Source: Thermus sp. CCB_US3_UF1 (GTDB taxonomy: Bacteria > Deinococcota > Deinococci > Deinococcales > Thermaceae). Taken from it: a DNA stretch of 64,000 bases. The translations under genes and the position numbers were made by a program. The notes below the pieces were generated by a model. It had not been told where the DNA came from. It saw only the letters and a program-made list of their open reading frames with translations, and did not search any database. This document shows, in pieces, positions 1-8,118 of the stretch; position 1 is the stretch's first letter, and each line of letters opens with the position of its first letter. Location of the stretch: contig NC_017278.1 in assembly GCF_000236585.1 (NCBI RefSeq), positions 1,116,001 through 1,180,000 of the forward strand, given 5' to 3'.

Positions 1-384
1 TGGACCGCTGCCCTCCTCCGGGCCTTGAGGGTCCTCCCCCCCTTGGGGGAGGAGGCCTGGGGGCGGCTTCGCCGCCAGGAGCGCCGAGCGGAGGCCCGCC
101 TAAAGGCCCTTCAGGCCGAGCCTAGCCTCGAGGCCCTCCACGCCTACCGCCGGGCCCTGCGGCGGGTGCGCTACGCCAAGGAGTTCCTGGGCCTTTCCGC
201 CAAGCGGGAAAAGGCCCTGCAGGAGGCCTTGGGCGGGCTACAGGACCTGGAGGTCCTCCTGGGCCTTCTGGAGGGCTACCTGGCCCAGGCCCCAGACCCC
301 GAAGGGGAGGCCTTGCGGGCGGAGCTTTTGGCCCGGCGGCAGGAGGCCTTGGCCGGGGTGCTCGAGGCCTTGCGGGAGGCCTAG
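1..384 (+). CDS. CHAD-domain protein, C-terminal part (cut by window edge)
   Basis: The reading frame is open from base 1 to a TAG at 382-384, so about 127 C-terminal residues are visible and the true start lies outside the window. The sequence is helical and rich in Arg, Leu, Glu and Ala. It contains a LHAYRRALRRVRYAKEF-like stretch, the conserved His plus basic-helix pattern of CHAD domains, which are alpha-helical domains associated with polyphosphate binding. No membrane segment is visible. It converges on the glucosidase gene with a gap of only six bases and no obvious terminator. The family call rests on the pattern of conserved basic residues and is fairly secure; the role in this cell is unknown. 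Confidence 0.75.
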   Translation, partial: WTAALLRALRVLPPLGEEAWGRLRRQERRAEARLKALQAEPSLEALHAYRRALRRVRYAKEFLGLSAKREKALQEALGGLQDLEVLLGLLEGYLAQAPDPEGEALRAELLARRQEALAGVLEALREA

Positions 385-390
385 GGGGCC

Positions 391-2172
391 TCACCAGTCC
401 CTCAGGCCCTGGCTTAGGGCGTAGAGGTAGACCACGGTCCCAGCGTCCCAGGCCTGGGGGCGGCAGGCCACGGGGTAGGGGACGGGGGGTTGGTCCTTCT
501 CCCGGGGGAAACCGCCCACCAGTTCGGGAAGCCGCAGGTCGGGCTGGCTTTTCGCCAAGTCGAGAAGGGCCTGGACCACCCTTTCCCCCTCTTCCTTGAA
601 GCCATAGCGGAATAGGCCCCCGGCGAACAGGGCGGTGTCGTGGGGCCATACGGAGCCGTTGTGGTAGGAGAGAGGGTTGTAGCGCACCTCGCGGCTTCCC
701 AGGGTCCGTAGCCCCCAGCCGCTCCAGAGCTCCTCGGAAAACAGGGTGTTAACCAGGGTTTTGGCCCGTTCCTGGAGTACGGCGCCCGCCCACAGGAGGT
801 GGCCGGCGTCCGAGGCCTTCACCCGCAGGGGTTTCTTGTGCCGATCCAGGGCCAGGGCGTAGGTGTTTAGATCGGGAAGCCAGAAGTGCTCCTGGATCAG
901 CTGGAAAAGGGTCTGGGCCCGTCCCTCATGGGTTTGGGCCTGGGCTTCCTCCCCCAAGGCCCGGTAGAAACCGGCGGCGGCCCGGTGGGCGGCGTAAGCG
1001 TACCCTTGGACCTCGCTCACGGCCAAGGGGGGTTCGGCCAGGCGGCCGTCCTGGTGGCTCATGGAATCGTGGGAGTCTTTCCACGAGTGCACGGCCAGCC
1101 CCCCGCCGGAGGGTTGGAACTCCAGGAGCCCGTCCCCGTCCAGATCCGCCCGGGAAAGCCAGGCCAGGGCGCTCTCCCAGGCGGGCCTGAGCTCCCGCAC
1201 CAGGGCGAGGTCGCCGGTGAGCTCCAGGTAGCGGCCCAGGAGGACGAGGAAAAGGGGGGTGGCGTCCACCGTGCCGAAGTAGCGGGCGAAGGGTACCTTG
1301 CCCGTGCGGGAGAGCTCCCCCAAGCGCACCTCGTGCAGGATCTTGCCGGGCTCCTCCTCCCTGCGGGGGTCCACCACCTTGCCCTGGCGCTCGGCCAGAT
1401 AGCGCAGCACCCCTTGGGCCACGGCTTTGCCCCAGGGCAGGAGCATGAAGGCGGTGAGAAGGCTGTCCCGGCCAAAGGGGGCCACGTACCAGGGGATGCC
1501 GGCGGCGGGAATGGGGCCTTCCGGGGTGGAGAGGAGGAGGGCCCGCAGGTCCAAAAGGGCCTGGCGCAAGGGGGCTTCCCAGGGGCCGGTGGCCTGGGGG
1601 AAGGCCTCGAGGAAGGTCTCGTATTCCGGCAGGTCCCCCGGGTTTCCCAGGGGGCTTTCCAGGGTTATCTCCAGGGTGAGGGAGGCCTCTTCCCGGGGAG
1701 GGAGAGGGAGGGAAAACCCCTCGGGGGGTGGGGTGGGGGAGATGTCCACCCGTTGCTCCACCCCGTCCTCTGCCCGGTAATGGAGCCCCCTGGGGCTTGG
1801 CGCTGTTGGATGCCACCCTCTAGCCTGAAATAGATCTACAAAGCTTCCCACGGCTTCCAGGCCGACCCGGAGGCTCTGGGCCTGATGGGAAAGGTTGCGA
1901 AAGGTCAGCCGGTCCCACACCCTGCCCCGGCCCACCCGCACCTCCCGCCGCAGGTAGATCTCCCCATCGGGGCCCTGGAACCGGGCCCAGTCCTGCACCA
2001 GCCGGTCGGGACGCGGGGATCGGCTTTGCAAAAGGGCAAGGCCCTCGGGCAGGAGGAGGCGGTAGCGGGCCAGGAAGCGGGTGTCGTGGCGGTAAAACCC
2101 CTCCGCCCCTTCCTCGGCGAAACCCCGGGCGTTCAGAACCAAATAGGTGTCGTCTTCCTTCAGGGGGATCAT
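391..2172 (-). CDS. amylo-alpha-1,6-glucosidase / glycogen debranching family enzyme
   Basis: A 593-residue protein with no signal peptide, so probably cytosolic. Residues ~1-180 form the beta-rich N-terminal domain of bacterial debranching-type enzymes (GDE_N_bis; it begins with a DDTYLVLNARG motif). Residues ~200-590 form an (alpha/alpha)6 barrel with FGRDSLL, HSWKDSHDSM and NGSVWPHDT motifs, as in amylo-1,6-glucosidases. The expected reaction is hydrolysis of alpha-glucosidic (or related) linkages in an imported oligosaccharide. It is the last gene of the lacI-binding protein-permease-permease operon, starting 3 nt after the permease stop. The true substrate is open, because a GH130 phosphorylase and a hexomutase lie on the other side of the same regulator. 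Confidence 0.8.
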   Translation of the reverse strand: MIPLKEDDTYLVLNARGFAEEGAEGFYRHDTRFLARYRLLLPEGLALLQSRSPRPDRLVQDWARFQGPDGEIYLRREVRVGRGRVWDRLTFRNLSHQAQSLRVGLEAVGSFVDLFQARGWHPTAPSPRGLHYRAEDGVEQRVDISPTPPPEGFSLPLPPREEASLTLEITLESPLGNPGDLPEYETFLEAFPQATGPWEAPLRQALLDLRALLLSTPEGPIPAAGIPWYVAPFGRDSLLTAFMLLPWGKAVAQGVLRYLAERQGKVVDPRREEEPGKILHEVRLGELSRTGKVPFARYFGTVDATPLFLVLLGRYLELTGDLALVRELRPAWESALAWLSRADLDGDGLLEFQPSGGGLAVHSWKDSHDSMSHQDGRLAEPPLAVSEVQGYAYAAHRAAAGFYRALGEEAQAQTHEGRAQTLFQLIQEHFWLPDLNTYALALDRHKKPLRVKASDAGHLLWAGAVLQERAKTLVNTLFSEELWSGWGLRTLGSREVRYNPLSYHNGSVWPHDTALFAGGLFRYGFKEEGERVVQALLDLAKSQPDLRLPELVGGFPREKDQPPVPYPVACRPQAWDAGTVVYLYALSQGLRDW

Positions 2173-2175
2173 CCT

Positions 2176-3531
2176 TCACTCCTTCACCGCCCCCACGCTC
2201 ACTCCCTCCACGAAGTACCGCTGGAAAACGGCAAAGAGGATGAGCACGGGGATCATGGAGAAAAACCCGCCCGCCAGGATCAGGCCCCAGTCCCCCACCT
2301 GGCCGTAGGCGTTGCGGAAGGAGAGGAGCCCGATGGGAAGGGTATAGATTTCCCTCGGGCTGGTGAGGACCACAAAGGGCCAGAAGAACTCGTTCCAGGT
2401 TCCTTGGAAGGTCAGGATGGCCAAGGCCCCCAGGGCCGGCGTGGACATGGGGAGCACGATGCGGAAAAGGGTTTGCAAGGGGGTGGCCCCGTCGATAAGG
2501 GCCGCCTCCTCCACCTCCCGGGGTATGGATTCAAAGAACTGCTTCATGATGAAGACGGCGCTGGCCCCTACCAGACCCGAGAGGACAAGGCCCGTGTAGG
2601 TGTTGAGAAGGGTATCCACCCCAAAGAGCCGGGAGAGGCCGAAGATCCCGTCCCGCAGCACGAGGTAGTTGGAGATGAAGGTTACCTGTCCCGGCACCAT
2701 CATGGTGAAGAGCATGAAGAGGAAGAGGGCCTGCCGGCCGGGAAAGCGCATCCGGGCCAGGGCATAGCCGGCCATGGAGGCGAAGACCAGGGTGGTGAGG
2801 ACCTTGATAAAGGAGAGGAAGAAGGAGTTCAGGGTCCAGCGCAGGAAGAGGCTTTCCCCGGTTTCCAAGCTCCGGGTTTCCCGGAAGGCCCGCACGTAGT
2901 TGTGGAAGAGGTAGCCCGCAAGCCCGGGGACCACGTTGTCCCAGCTGGCTACCCGGCCCCGCCGTTCAAAGCGGATGGGGTCCAGGGTGGCCCCCACCAG
3001 GACCACTCCCCGGGGGGCCTCGAGGTCCAGGGGTACCCGCTCCAGAAAGGGGCCTTCCCCGGGATAGACCAGGCGAAGGCGGTAGCGGAAGACCTCCCCC
3101 CTCACCTCCCCCAGCTGGGCCGGGCGCCGCTCCACCAGGGTGGGGCCTTCCAGGCGAACGTGGTCGGCGGCGTAAGGGGTTTCAAACACCGCCCCCATGC
3201 CCGCACCGGGTTTGCGGCGGGGGATCTGGGCCAGGAGATGGGGTTCCTTGACTTCGGGGCTGAAGTAGGCCACCTCCAGGCTCACCGCCCGCCCCGGGCG
3301 CATGCCCCCAAGCCAAGGGTCTCCCGAGCCTTCCCGGCCCAGACGCCAGGCGGCGGCCCAGTTCTTAGGGCTGACCTGGGCGAAGCGCAGGGTGAAGGGC
3401 CACTCCAGGGGGTCGGTTTTGAGGCTGGCCAGGAACCCCATAAGGAAAGGGCCCACGAAGAACACCCCAAAGGCCAGGAGCAGGCCGTACGCCCAGGCCA
3501 CCCGGGCCCAACGGCGGCGCACGGCCTCCAT
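2176..3531 (-). CDS. sugar ABC transporter permease, MalG type, with large extracytoplasmic insertion
   Basis: Inner-membrane subunit of a carbohydrate importer. ATG at 3531 is chosen because it forms TGATG with the upstream permease stop and follows a GGGGGTGG ribosome site; a GTG at 3540 is also possible. The protein has 451 residues against about 275-300 for usual MalG proteins. TM1 lies near residues 12-37, followed by ~190 soluble residues, then the remaining TM segments from about residue 235. The EAA loop (EEAALIDGATPLQTLF) that docks the ATPase is intact. The extra segment carries short beta-type sequence and would face outside. No ATPase gene is present in the operon, so a shared MalK/MsmX-like ATPase is inferred. 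Confidence 0.85.
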   Translation of the reverse strand: MEAVRRRWARVAWAYGLLLAFGVFFVGPFLMGFLASLKTDPLEWPFTLRFAQVSPKNWAAAWRLGREGSGDPWLGGMRPGRAVSLEVAYFSPEVKEPHLLAQIPRRKPGAGMGAVFETPYAADHVRLEGPTLVERRPAQLGEVRGEVFRYRLRLVYPGEGPFLERVPLDLEAPRGVVLVGATLDPIRFERRGRVASWDNVVPGLAGYLFHNYVRAFRETRSLETGESLFLRWTLNSFFLSFIKVLTTLVFASMAGYALARMRFPGRQALFLFMLFTMMVPGQVTFISNYLVLRDGIFGLSRLFGVDTLLNTYTGLVLSGLVGASAVFIMKQFFESIPREVEEAALIDGATPLQTLFRIVLPMSTPALGALAILTFQGTWNEFFWPFVVLTSPREIYTLPIGLLSFRNAYGQVGDWGLILAGGFFSMIPVLILFAVFQRYFVEGVSVGAVKE

Positions 3532-4634
3532 CAGGACCACCCCCTTTCGCCCACCCCAAAGCGGCGTTGCAACAAGACGATGAGCAGGGTAAGGCCCGCC
3601 AGGACCAAGGCCGCGGCCGAGGCCAGGCCTACCCGGGGCGCGGCCCCCGAAGGGAAGACATTCCCGTAGACGTAGTAGGCCAGGGTAATGGTGCTCTCCA
3701 GGGGGGCTCCCCCGGAGCCGCCCACGAAGAGCACCTGGTCAAAGAGCTGTAGGGTGCCGATCAGGCCCATGGTGATCACCAGGAAGAGCACCGGCCGCAA
3801 AAGGGGCACGGTGATCCGGGTGAACATGGTCCAGGGGGTGGCTCCGTCCAGGGCAGCCGCCTCGTAAAGGGTCTTGGGTATGCCTTTGAGCCCTGCCAGG
3901 AAGAGGACCATGAAGGTGGGGATGGTGGTGTAGGTGTTCATGAGGATGATGGCCCACAAAGGATAGGGGATGCCGAGAAAGCTGGCCTGGGTGGGAAGCC
4001 AAGGGATTTCCACCCGCACTTCCCGGGGAGGAAGAAGGCCGGAGGCCCCCAAGGCCCAGGCACCCAGGAAGGCCACGAGGAGGGAAAGGGCGGCCAGGGC
4101 GGGGTCCCAGAAGGAGACGGCAGCCCCCTTTCGCCGTTCCCAGGCCACCTGAAGGGCCTGCGCGGCCAGGAACAACCCGGCGAAGCCTCCCAGCTGGCCA
4201 AGGTGGGAGAGGAGGAGGGAGAGGCCTTGGTTGACCAGGCCCGTGCGTTGGAAGAGCCAGAGGAGAAGGAGGCTGGCGGCGGCGGTGGAGATCACCGAGG
4301 GCAGGTAGTAGACGGTGCGGAAGAAGGTGATCCCCTTGAGGGGTTGGTTGAGGGCCACGGCCAGGAGAAGGGCGAAGAAGGTCTGTAGGGAGGTGACCAC
4401 CAGGCTGTAGGCCAGGGTGTGCTTGAGAGCGGTAAGGAAGAGGGGTTCTTGCAGGAGGCGGAGGTAGTTGGCCAGGCCTACCCAGCGGGGGGGGTCGAAG
4501 AGGTTGTACTCGGTGAAGCTGAAAAAGACCGCCCGCAGGAAGGCATACAGGAAGAAGACCCCCAGGCTGAAGAGAAAGGGAAAGAGGAGGAGGAAGGCGT
4601 AAAGGCCCTCGAGGGTGCGCGCCTTGAGCCGCAT
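3531..4634 (-). CDS. sugar ABC transporter permease, MalF type
   Basis: A 367-residue membrane protein preceded by a good ribosome site (CAGGAGG, ATG at 4634). It has the N-terminal TM pattern of MalF/UgpA-like permeases and a C-terminal EAA loop (LYEAAALDGATPWTMF). Between roughly residues 140 and 215 it has an additional stretch with two predicted hydrophobic segments (LGGFAGLFLAAQALQVAW and ALAALSLLVAFLGAWALG) separated by a basic loop, which simple family members of ~290 residues lack. Its stop overlaps the next permease start (TGATG), indicating coupled translation of the two pore subunits. Substrate cannot be read from the permease; the neighbouring enzymes point to an oligosaccharide. 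Confidence 0.87.
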   Translation of the reverse strand: MRLKARTLEGLYAFLLLFPFLFSLGVFFLYAFLRAVFFSFTEYNLFDPPRWVGLANYLRLLQEPLFLTALKHTLAYSLVVTSLQTFFALLLAVALNQPLKGITFFRTVYYLPSVISTAAASLLLLWLFQRTGLVNQGLSLLLSHLGQLGGFAGLFLAAQALQVAWERRKGAAVSFWDPALAALSLLVAFLGAWALGASGLLPPREVRVEIPWLPTQASFLGIPYPLWAIILMNTYTTIPTFMVLFLAGLKGIPKTLYEAAALDGATPWTMFTRITVPLLRPVLFLVITMGLIGTLQLFDQVLFVGGSGGAPLESTITLAYYVYGNVFPSGAAPRVGLASAAALVLAGLTLLIVLLQRRFGVGERGWS

Positions 4635-4650
4635 GGATCCTCCTGGATTA

Positions 4651-4674
4651 GGGGGCGGCCTGGGGGCCGCCCCC
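4651..4674 (-). promoter_or_regulatory. intercistronic hairpin between binding protein and permease genes
   Basis: A perfect 10-bp GC stem (GGGGGCGGCC / GGCCGCCCCC) with a TGGG loop lies 7 nt beyond the binding-protein stop codon. There is no T-run, so it is more likely a 3' stabilising or partial attenuation hairpin than a full terminator. Such hairpins after binding-protein genes are a known way to make that protein in excess over the permeases. Confidence 0.7.
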
Positions 4675-4681
4675 GGCTGGG

Positions 4682-5917
4682 TTACCTGCCTCCGGTCAGG
4701 CGGTCCAGGGCGGCTTGAGCATCCCTAAGGGCCTGGTCCACGGTCTTCTGGCCGGTCATGACCGCCAGGAGGGCATCGTTGATGGGCCGCATCCAGTCGC
4801 CGCCAAAGGCTTGGAACTTAAAGGGGTAGACGTTGCCCCCTTGGGCAGTGGAGCCCTGGAAGACGATGCGGTTCAGTTCCGGTTCCTTCCCCGGGCGCTG
4901 GAAGTAGGGGTTGTTGGCCAGGGCCCGGCGGCTGGGGATGGCCAGACCCCGTTCCAGCACCCACTGCTGGGCCTCGGGGGAGGTCAGGGCCTTGAGGACC
5001 TTGGCCGCCGCCTGCTTGTTCTTGCTGGCGGCGTTCATGCTCCAGGATACGGTGTAGACAAAGTTCCCCCGCTTCTTGCTCACGGGGTCCAGGGGGAGGA
5101 AGGTGGTGCCGTAACGCATGTTGGGAGCCTTGTCCCGGAGGAAGCCGGCGATCCAGGCCCCCTCGAGGGCCGTGGCCGCCTTCTCCCCGCCGAAGCATCC
5201 CCCCGTCCAGCCTTCGCCTAGGTCCTGGGCGAACCTGGCCGCCCCCCGCTTGGGCAGGCCCGTGTACCACTCGAAGGCCCGGCGGAAGTTCTGGTCCAGC
5301 ACCGTGCGCCCCTTTTCGTCGAAGGGCTTCCAGCCGGTGGCGAAGGCGAAGGCGCCAAAGCGGGCGAAGTCCGCCACCACGCACAGGCCTGCCACGTCCT
5401 TCAGCTTGCTCTGCACCTCCTTGAGCTTGGCCTCAAAGGTTTCCCAGGTGTCCTGTTGGTGGGGGTAGCGTACCCCGGCCTCGTCAAAGAGGTCCCGGTT
5501 GAACTGGAGGGCCAGGGTGTTGAAGTCCTTGGGGATCCCGTAAAGCTTGCCCTTGTAGGTGAAGGCCTGGATCAGGTTGGGCAGGAACTCCGCCACTTCC
5601 TGCCGGCTGAAATAGGCGTCCAGGGGTTCCACCCGGCCGGTGGCGAAGAGGCTTTCCGACCAGAAGATGTCCACGTAGAAGAGGTCAGGGGCGGTGCCGG
5701 CGGAAAGGGCATTGAACAGCCACTGGGTGTAGTCCCCTTCGATGGGTTCGTAAACCACCCGGATGCCTTCCCTGTCCAGCTTGGGTTGGACAACCTCCTT
5801 GAGGAGCCCGTTGACGATGGCGATGTCCGTGCCGCCCCAGCCCGAGATGCGCACCTGGGTCTGGGCCAGGGCCAGGCCCAAGAGCACGAGGATAGCCATC
5901 AGAAACCGCGCTTTCAT
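4682..5917 (-). CDS. sugar ABC transporter extracellular binding protein
   Basis: A 411-residue MalE-like (SBP family 1) protein. Residues 1-18 form a signal peptide ending LALAQ, with the usual Thermus-like Ala|Gln cleavage, so it is exported. Family features include APDLFYVDIFWSE near residue 80, YGIPKDFNTLALQFN near 130 and a late SPEAQQWVLERG helix. The start has an excellent ribosome site (AGGAGGTaaacATG). It is preceded by the lacI gene (41-bp gap) and followed by the hairpin and two permeases, so it supplies substrate to that pore. The sugar bound is unknown; the proximity of GH130 and hexomutase genes makes a manno- or gluco-oligosaccharide plausible. Confidence 0.88.
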   Translation of the reverse strand: MKARFLMAILVLLGLALAQTQVRISGWGGTDIAIVNGLLKEVVQPKLDREGIRVVYEPIEGDYTQWLFNALSAGTAPDLFYVDIFWSESLFATGRVEPLDAYFSRQEVAEFLPNLIQAFTYKGKLYGIPKDFNTLALQFNRDLFDEAGVRYPHQQDTWETFEAKLKEVQSKLKDVAGLCVVADFARFGAFAFATGWKPFDEKGRTVLDQNFRRAFEWYTGLPKRGAARFAQDLGEGWTGGCFGGEKAATALEGAWIAGFLRDKAPNMRYGTTFLPLDPVSKKRGNFVYTVSWSMNAASKNKQAAAKVLKALTSPEAQQWVLERGLAIPSRRALANNPYFQRPGKEPELNRIVFQGSTAQGGNVYPFKFQAFGGDWMRPINDALLAVMTGQKTVDQALRDAQAALDRLTGGR

Positions 5918-5958
5918 GTTTACCTCCTTAGGGTGCAGTCCGCCTAAAGCCGAGGGGC

Positions 5959-6951
5959 CTACGGATTGGGTCGGGTTCCCACCCCCTTTCGCGCCGTGGT
6001 GCCTCGGGGGACAAGGTAAACGGGTACCCGTTTGCCAAAGGGTGGGCTGCCCTGCAATGCGGCCCGCAGGAGGGTTACCGCTTCCTGGGCTACGGTGGGG
6101 ATGTCCTGGTGCACCGTGGTGAGCCGCTCCCCCAGCTCCGGCAGGTCGTCGTACCCCACCAGGCTGACCGCCTCGGGCACCTTCAGGCCCAGGTCCTCCA
6201 GGGCCGCCCAGGCCCCCAGGGCCATCTCGTCGGAGGCGGCGAAGAGGGCACTAAAGCGCAGGCCTCCCTCCCAGGCCCGCCGCACGGCCCGGTAGGCGGA
6301 TAGGGCATCAAAATCCCCGTCCAATACCAGCTCCGAGCGGAAGGTAAGGCCGGCTTCCAAAAGGGCATTCTTGTAGCCCAAAAGCCGCTCCCTTCCCGCT
6401 TGGTGGTGGAGGTGGCCGGTGAGCAAGGCCACCTCCCGGTGCCCCAACTCCAGGAGGTGGCGCGTGGCCAGGTAACCGCCTTGGCGGTCGTCTGGGGCCA
6501 CCCAGAAGACGCCGGGGTAGGTACCGATGAGGACGAAGGGCTTTCCTTGGGCTTTCAGCCCTTCTATCCGCGGATCGTGGTCGTGGGCCCCCAAGAGGAT
6601 GTAGGCCAAAGCCTCCTCCCGGGGCAACCCCTGGGGGTCGGTGGATACCTCGGTCACGCGAAGCCCCTCGCGCCACAAGGCTTCGGAGAGGGCCTCGAGG
6701 AGGAGGGCGAAATAGGGCGTGTACCGCCTGACCCCTGGGGCGAAGAGGAGGCCTACCAGGGTGGACTTTCCCACCAGTTCCCGCGCGGCGGCGTTGGGCA
6801 CGAAGCCCAAGGTTCGGACCGCCTCGAGCACCTTGGCCCGGGTGCCCGGGCTTACCCCCGGGCGGCCATTGAGCACCCGGCTCACGGTGCCGGTAGAAAC
6901 GTTTGCTAACCGGGCGATTTCCTTTATGGTGGGCCGAGGTTTGCCTTGCAT
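5959..6951 (-). CDS. LacI-family transcriptional repressor
   Basis: A 330-residue regulator. Residues ~7-55 are the LacI helix-turn-helix and hinge (TIKEIARLANVSTGTVSRVLNG, with the PNAAARELVGKST hinge side); residues ~60-325 are the periplasmic-binding-type effector domain. It is the first gene of the operon that continues into the binding protein, two permeases and the glucosidase, and it is divergent from the GH130 phosphorylase. A LacI-type palindrome sits directly against its own start codon, so autorepression and control of the whole operon are likely. The effector is presumably the imported sugar or a breakdown product. Family assignment is firm; the ligand is inferred only from context. 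Confidence 0.92.
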   Translation of the reverse strand: MQGKPRPTIKEIARLANVSTGTVSRVLNGRPGVSPGTRAKVLEAVRTLGFVPNAAARELVGKSTLVGLLFAPGVRRYTPYFALLLEALSEALWREGLRVTEVSTDPQGLPREEALAYILLGAHDHDPRIEGLKAQGKPFVLIGTYPGVFWVAPDDRQGGYLATRHLLELGHREVALLTGHLHHQAGRERLLGYKNALLEAGLTFRSELVLDGDFDALSAYRAVRRAWEGGLRFSALFAASDEMALGAWAALEDLGLKVPEAVSLVGYDDLPELGERLTTVHQDIPTVAQEAVTLLRAALQGSPPFGKRVPVYLVPRGTTARKGVGTRPNP

Positions 6952-6952
6952 C

Positions 6953-6964
6953 GTAAACGCTTAC
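6953..6964. promoter_or_regulatory. LacI-type operator overlapping the lacI start region
   Basis: GTAAACGCTTAC is a 12-bp palindrome with one mismatch, centred on CG, as in typical LacI/GalR operators. It begins two bases upstream of the lacI ATG (6951, minus strand) and would block the promoter or start region. No second copy was seen upstream of the binding protein gene or adjacent to the GH130 start. Confidence 0.65.
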
Positions 6965-7062
6965 ATTAGCCTAAGCGCCTCCCCTTCCCCACGTCAAGCT
7001 CCCTCGGCAGAGCTTCGTCCGCAGCTCACAATTCCCTTTAGAGGTGGGGTCAGGATGGAATT

Positions 7063-8118
7063 ATGGGAGTTTTTACCCAAGAGGAGGCCTTACGGGAAAG
7101 GGCCCTGGCCTTCCTGTCCCGCGCCACCGGACGGCGGAGCGCCCATACCGAAGACCTCTTTGCCCGCCGCCTCTACCTTTCCCCCGAGGCGGTGCGGGTG
7201 GTGAACTACCTCCGTCGTCGCCCCTTGGCGGTTTTCAACCCCGGGGCGGTGTTGCGGGATGGGGTGGTTCACCTTTTCCCCCGCTTGGTGTTTGAGTACT
7301 ACAGCTACGCCTCGGCCATTGGCCACGTGGCTTTGCCCGTGGAGGACTTGCTCCGGGGGGCCATACCGGATCCGCTCCCGGTGGAGATCGTCCTCTACCC
7401 CACCGAGGGGTGGGAGGCCTCGAGGGGGTGTGAGGACGCCCGGGCCCATCCCTGGGGCGAGGGCTTCGCCCTGTTTTATACGGCGGTGGGCAAACTGGGG
7501 GAGGCGGCCCGCACCGACCACAAGGACGCCTTCTTCCCCGCCCTGGCCCTGGCGGAGCTGGGCCCGGATCTCCAGGTCCGGCGCAAGGGGGTGGTGTGGC
7601 TGGGTGCCGCGGAAGGGGCCTTTCTCCTGCCCACCAAGAACGCCACCTTCCTGGCTGGGGATGCCTTTCTCCTCAGGCCCAGCCTGTCGGGCGTGCCCGA
7701 CCTGTGCTGGCGCGGCCGCTTGGACCGCCAGGCCCTGCGCGCGTACGACTTGGAACCTGTCCTGGCCCCCGAGGCCTTTGAGTTCAAGGTGGGCTGGTCC
7801 ACCAACGCCCTTCCCCTGGGCGACGGTACTTATCTGGTGGCCTACCACGGGATCCTGCGCCAGGATCTCTCCTACCGCCACGGCTTTGCCCGCCTAAGCG
7901 GCGAGGGCAGGCTTTTGGCCCTTTCCTCCTACCTTCTCGCTCCCCGGGGGCTCCAGGAGTGCTATGGGGATCGCCCCCTTACCCTTTACGGCAACGGGCT
8001 TTTCCTCCATGGGGAGGAGCTTTGCTTCGTAGGCGGGGTGGGGGATTACGCCCTTGGGGTGTTTACCGCCCCCCTGGAGGAGGTGCTTCGCCGCTTGCAC
8101 CCTGTGGAGGGAGGATGA
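7063..8118 (+). CDS. GH130-family glycoside phosphorylase (mannoside type)
   Basis: A 351-residue five-bladed beta-propeller enzyme of family GH130. Recognisable landmarks are FNPGAV near residue 58, GCEDARA near 125 (the G-x-E-D-x-R family motif), PTKNATFL near 190, GWSTNALPLGDGTYLVAYHG near 250 and GEELCFVGGVGDYALGV near 320. Family members usually phosphorolyse beta-mannosides to alpha-mannose-1-phosphate; a few are hydrolases. It has no signal peptide, so it is cytosolic. Its stop overlaps the start of a phosphohexomutase (ATGA, 8115-8118), the enzyme expected to use the sugar-1-phosphate product. It is divergent from the LacI regulator, with a 111-bp gap holding the operator. Exact linkage specificity cannot be read from sequence alone. 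Confidence 0.85.
   Translation: MGVFTQEEALRERALAFLSRATGRRSAHTEDLFARRLYLSPEAVRVVNYLRRRPLAVFNPGAVLRDGVVHLFPRLVFEYYSYASAIGHVALPVEDLLRGAIPDPLPVEIVLYPTEGWEASRGCEDARAHPWGEGFALFYTAVGKLGEAARTDHKDAFFPALALAELGPDLQVRRKGVVWLGAAEGAFLLPTKNATFLAGDAFLLRPSLSGVPDLCWRGRLDRQALRAYDLEPVLAPEAFEFKVGWSTNALPLGDGTYLVAYHGILRQDLSYRHGFARLSGEGRLLALSSYLLAPRGLQECYGDRPLTLYGNGLFLHGEELCFVGGVGDYALGVFTAPLEEVLRRLHPVEGG

Noticed and set aside
7959-8114. N-terminal extension of the phosphohexomutase
   Set aside because: The added residues lie antiparallel in frame over the GH130 gene and match no family sequence; ATG at 8115 gives the normal start and an ATGA overlap.
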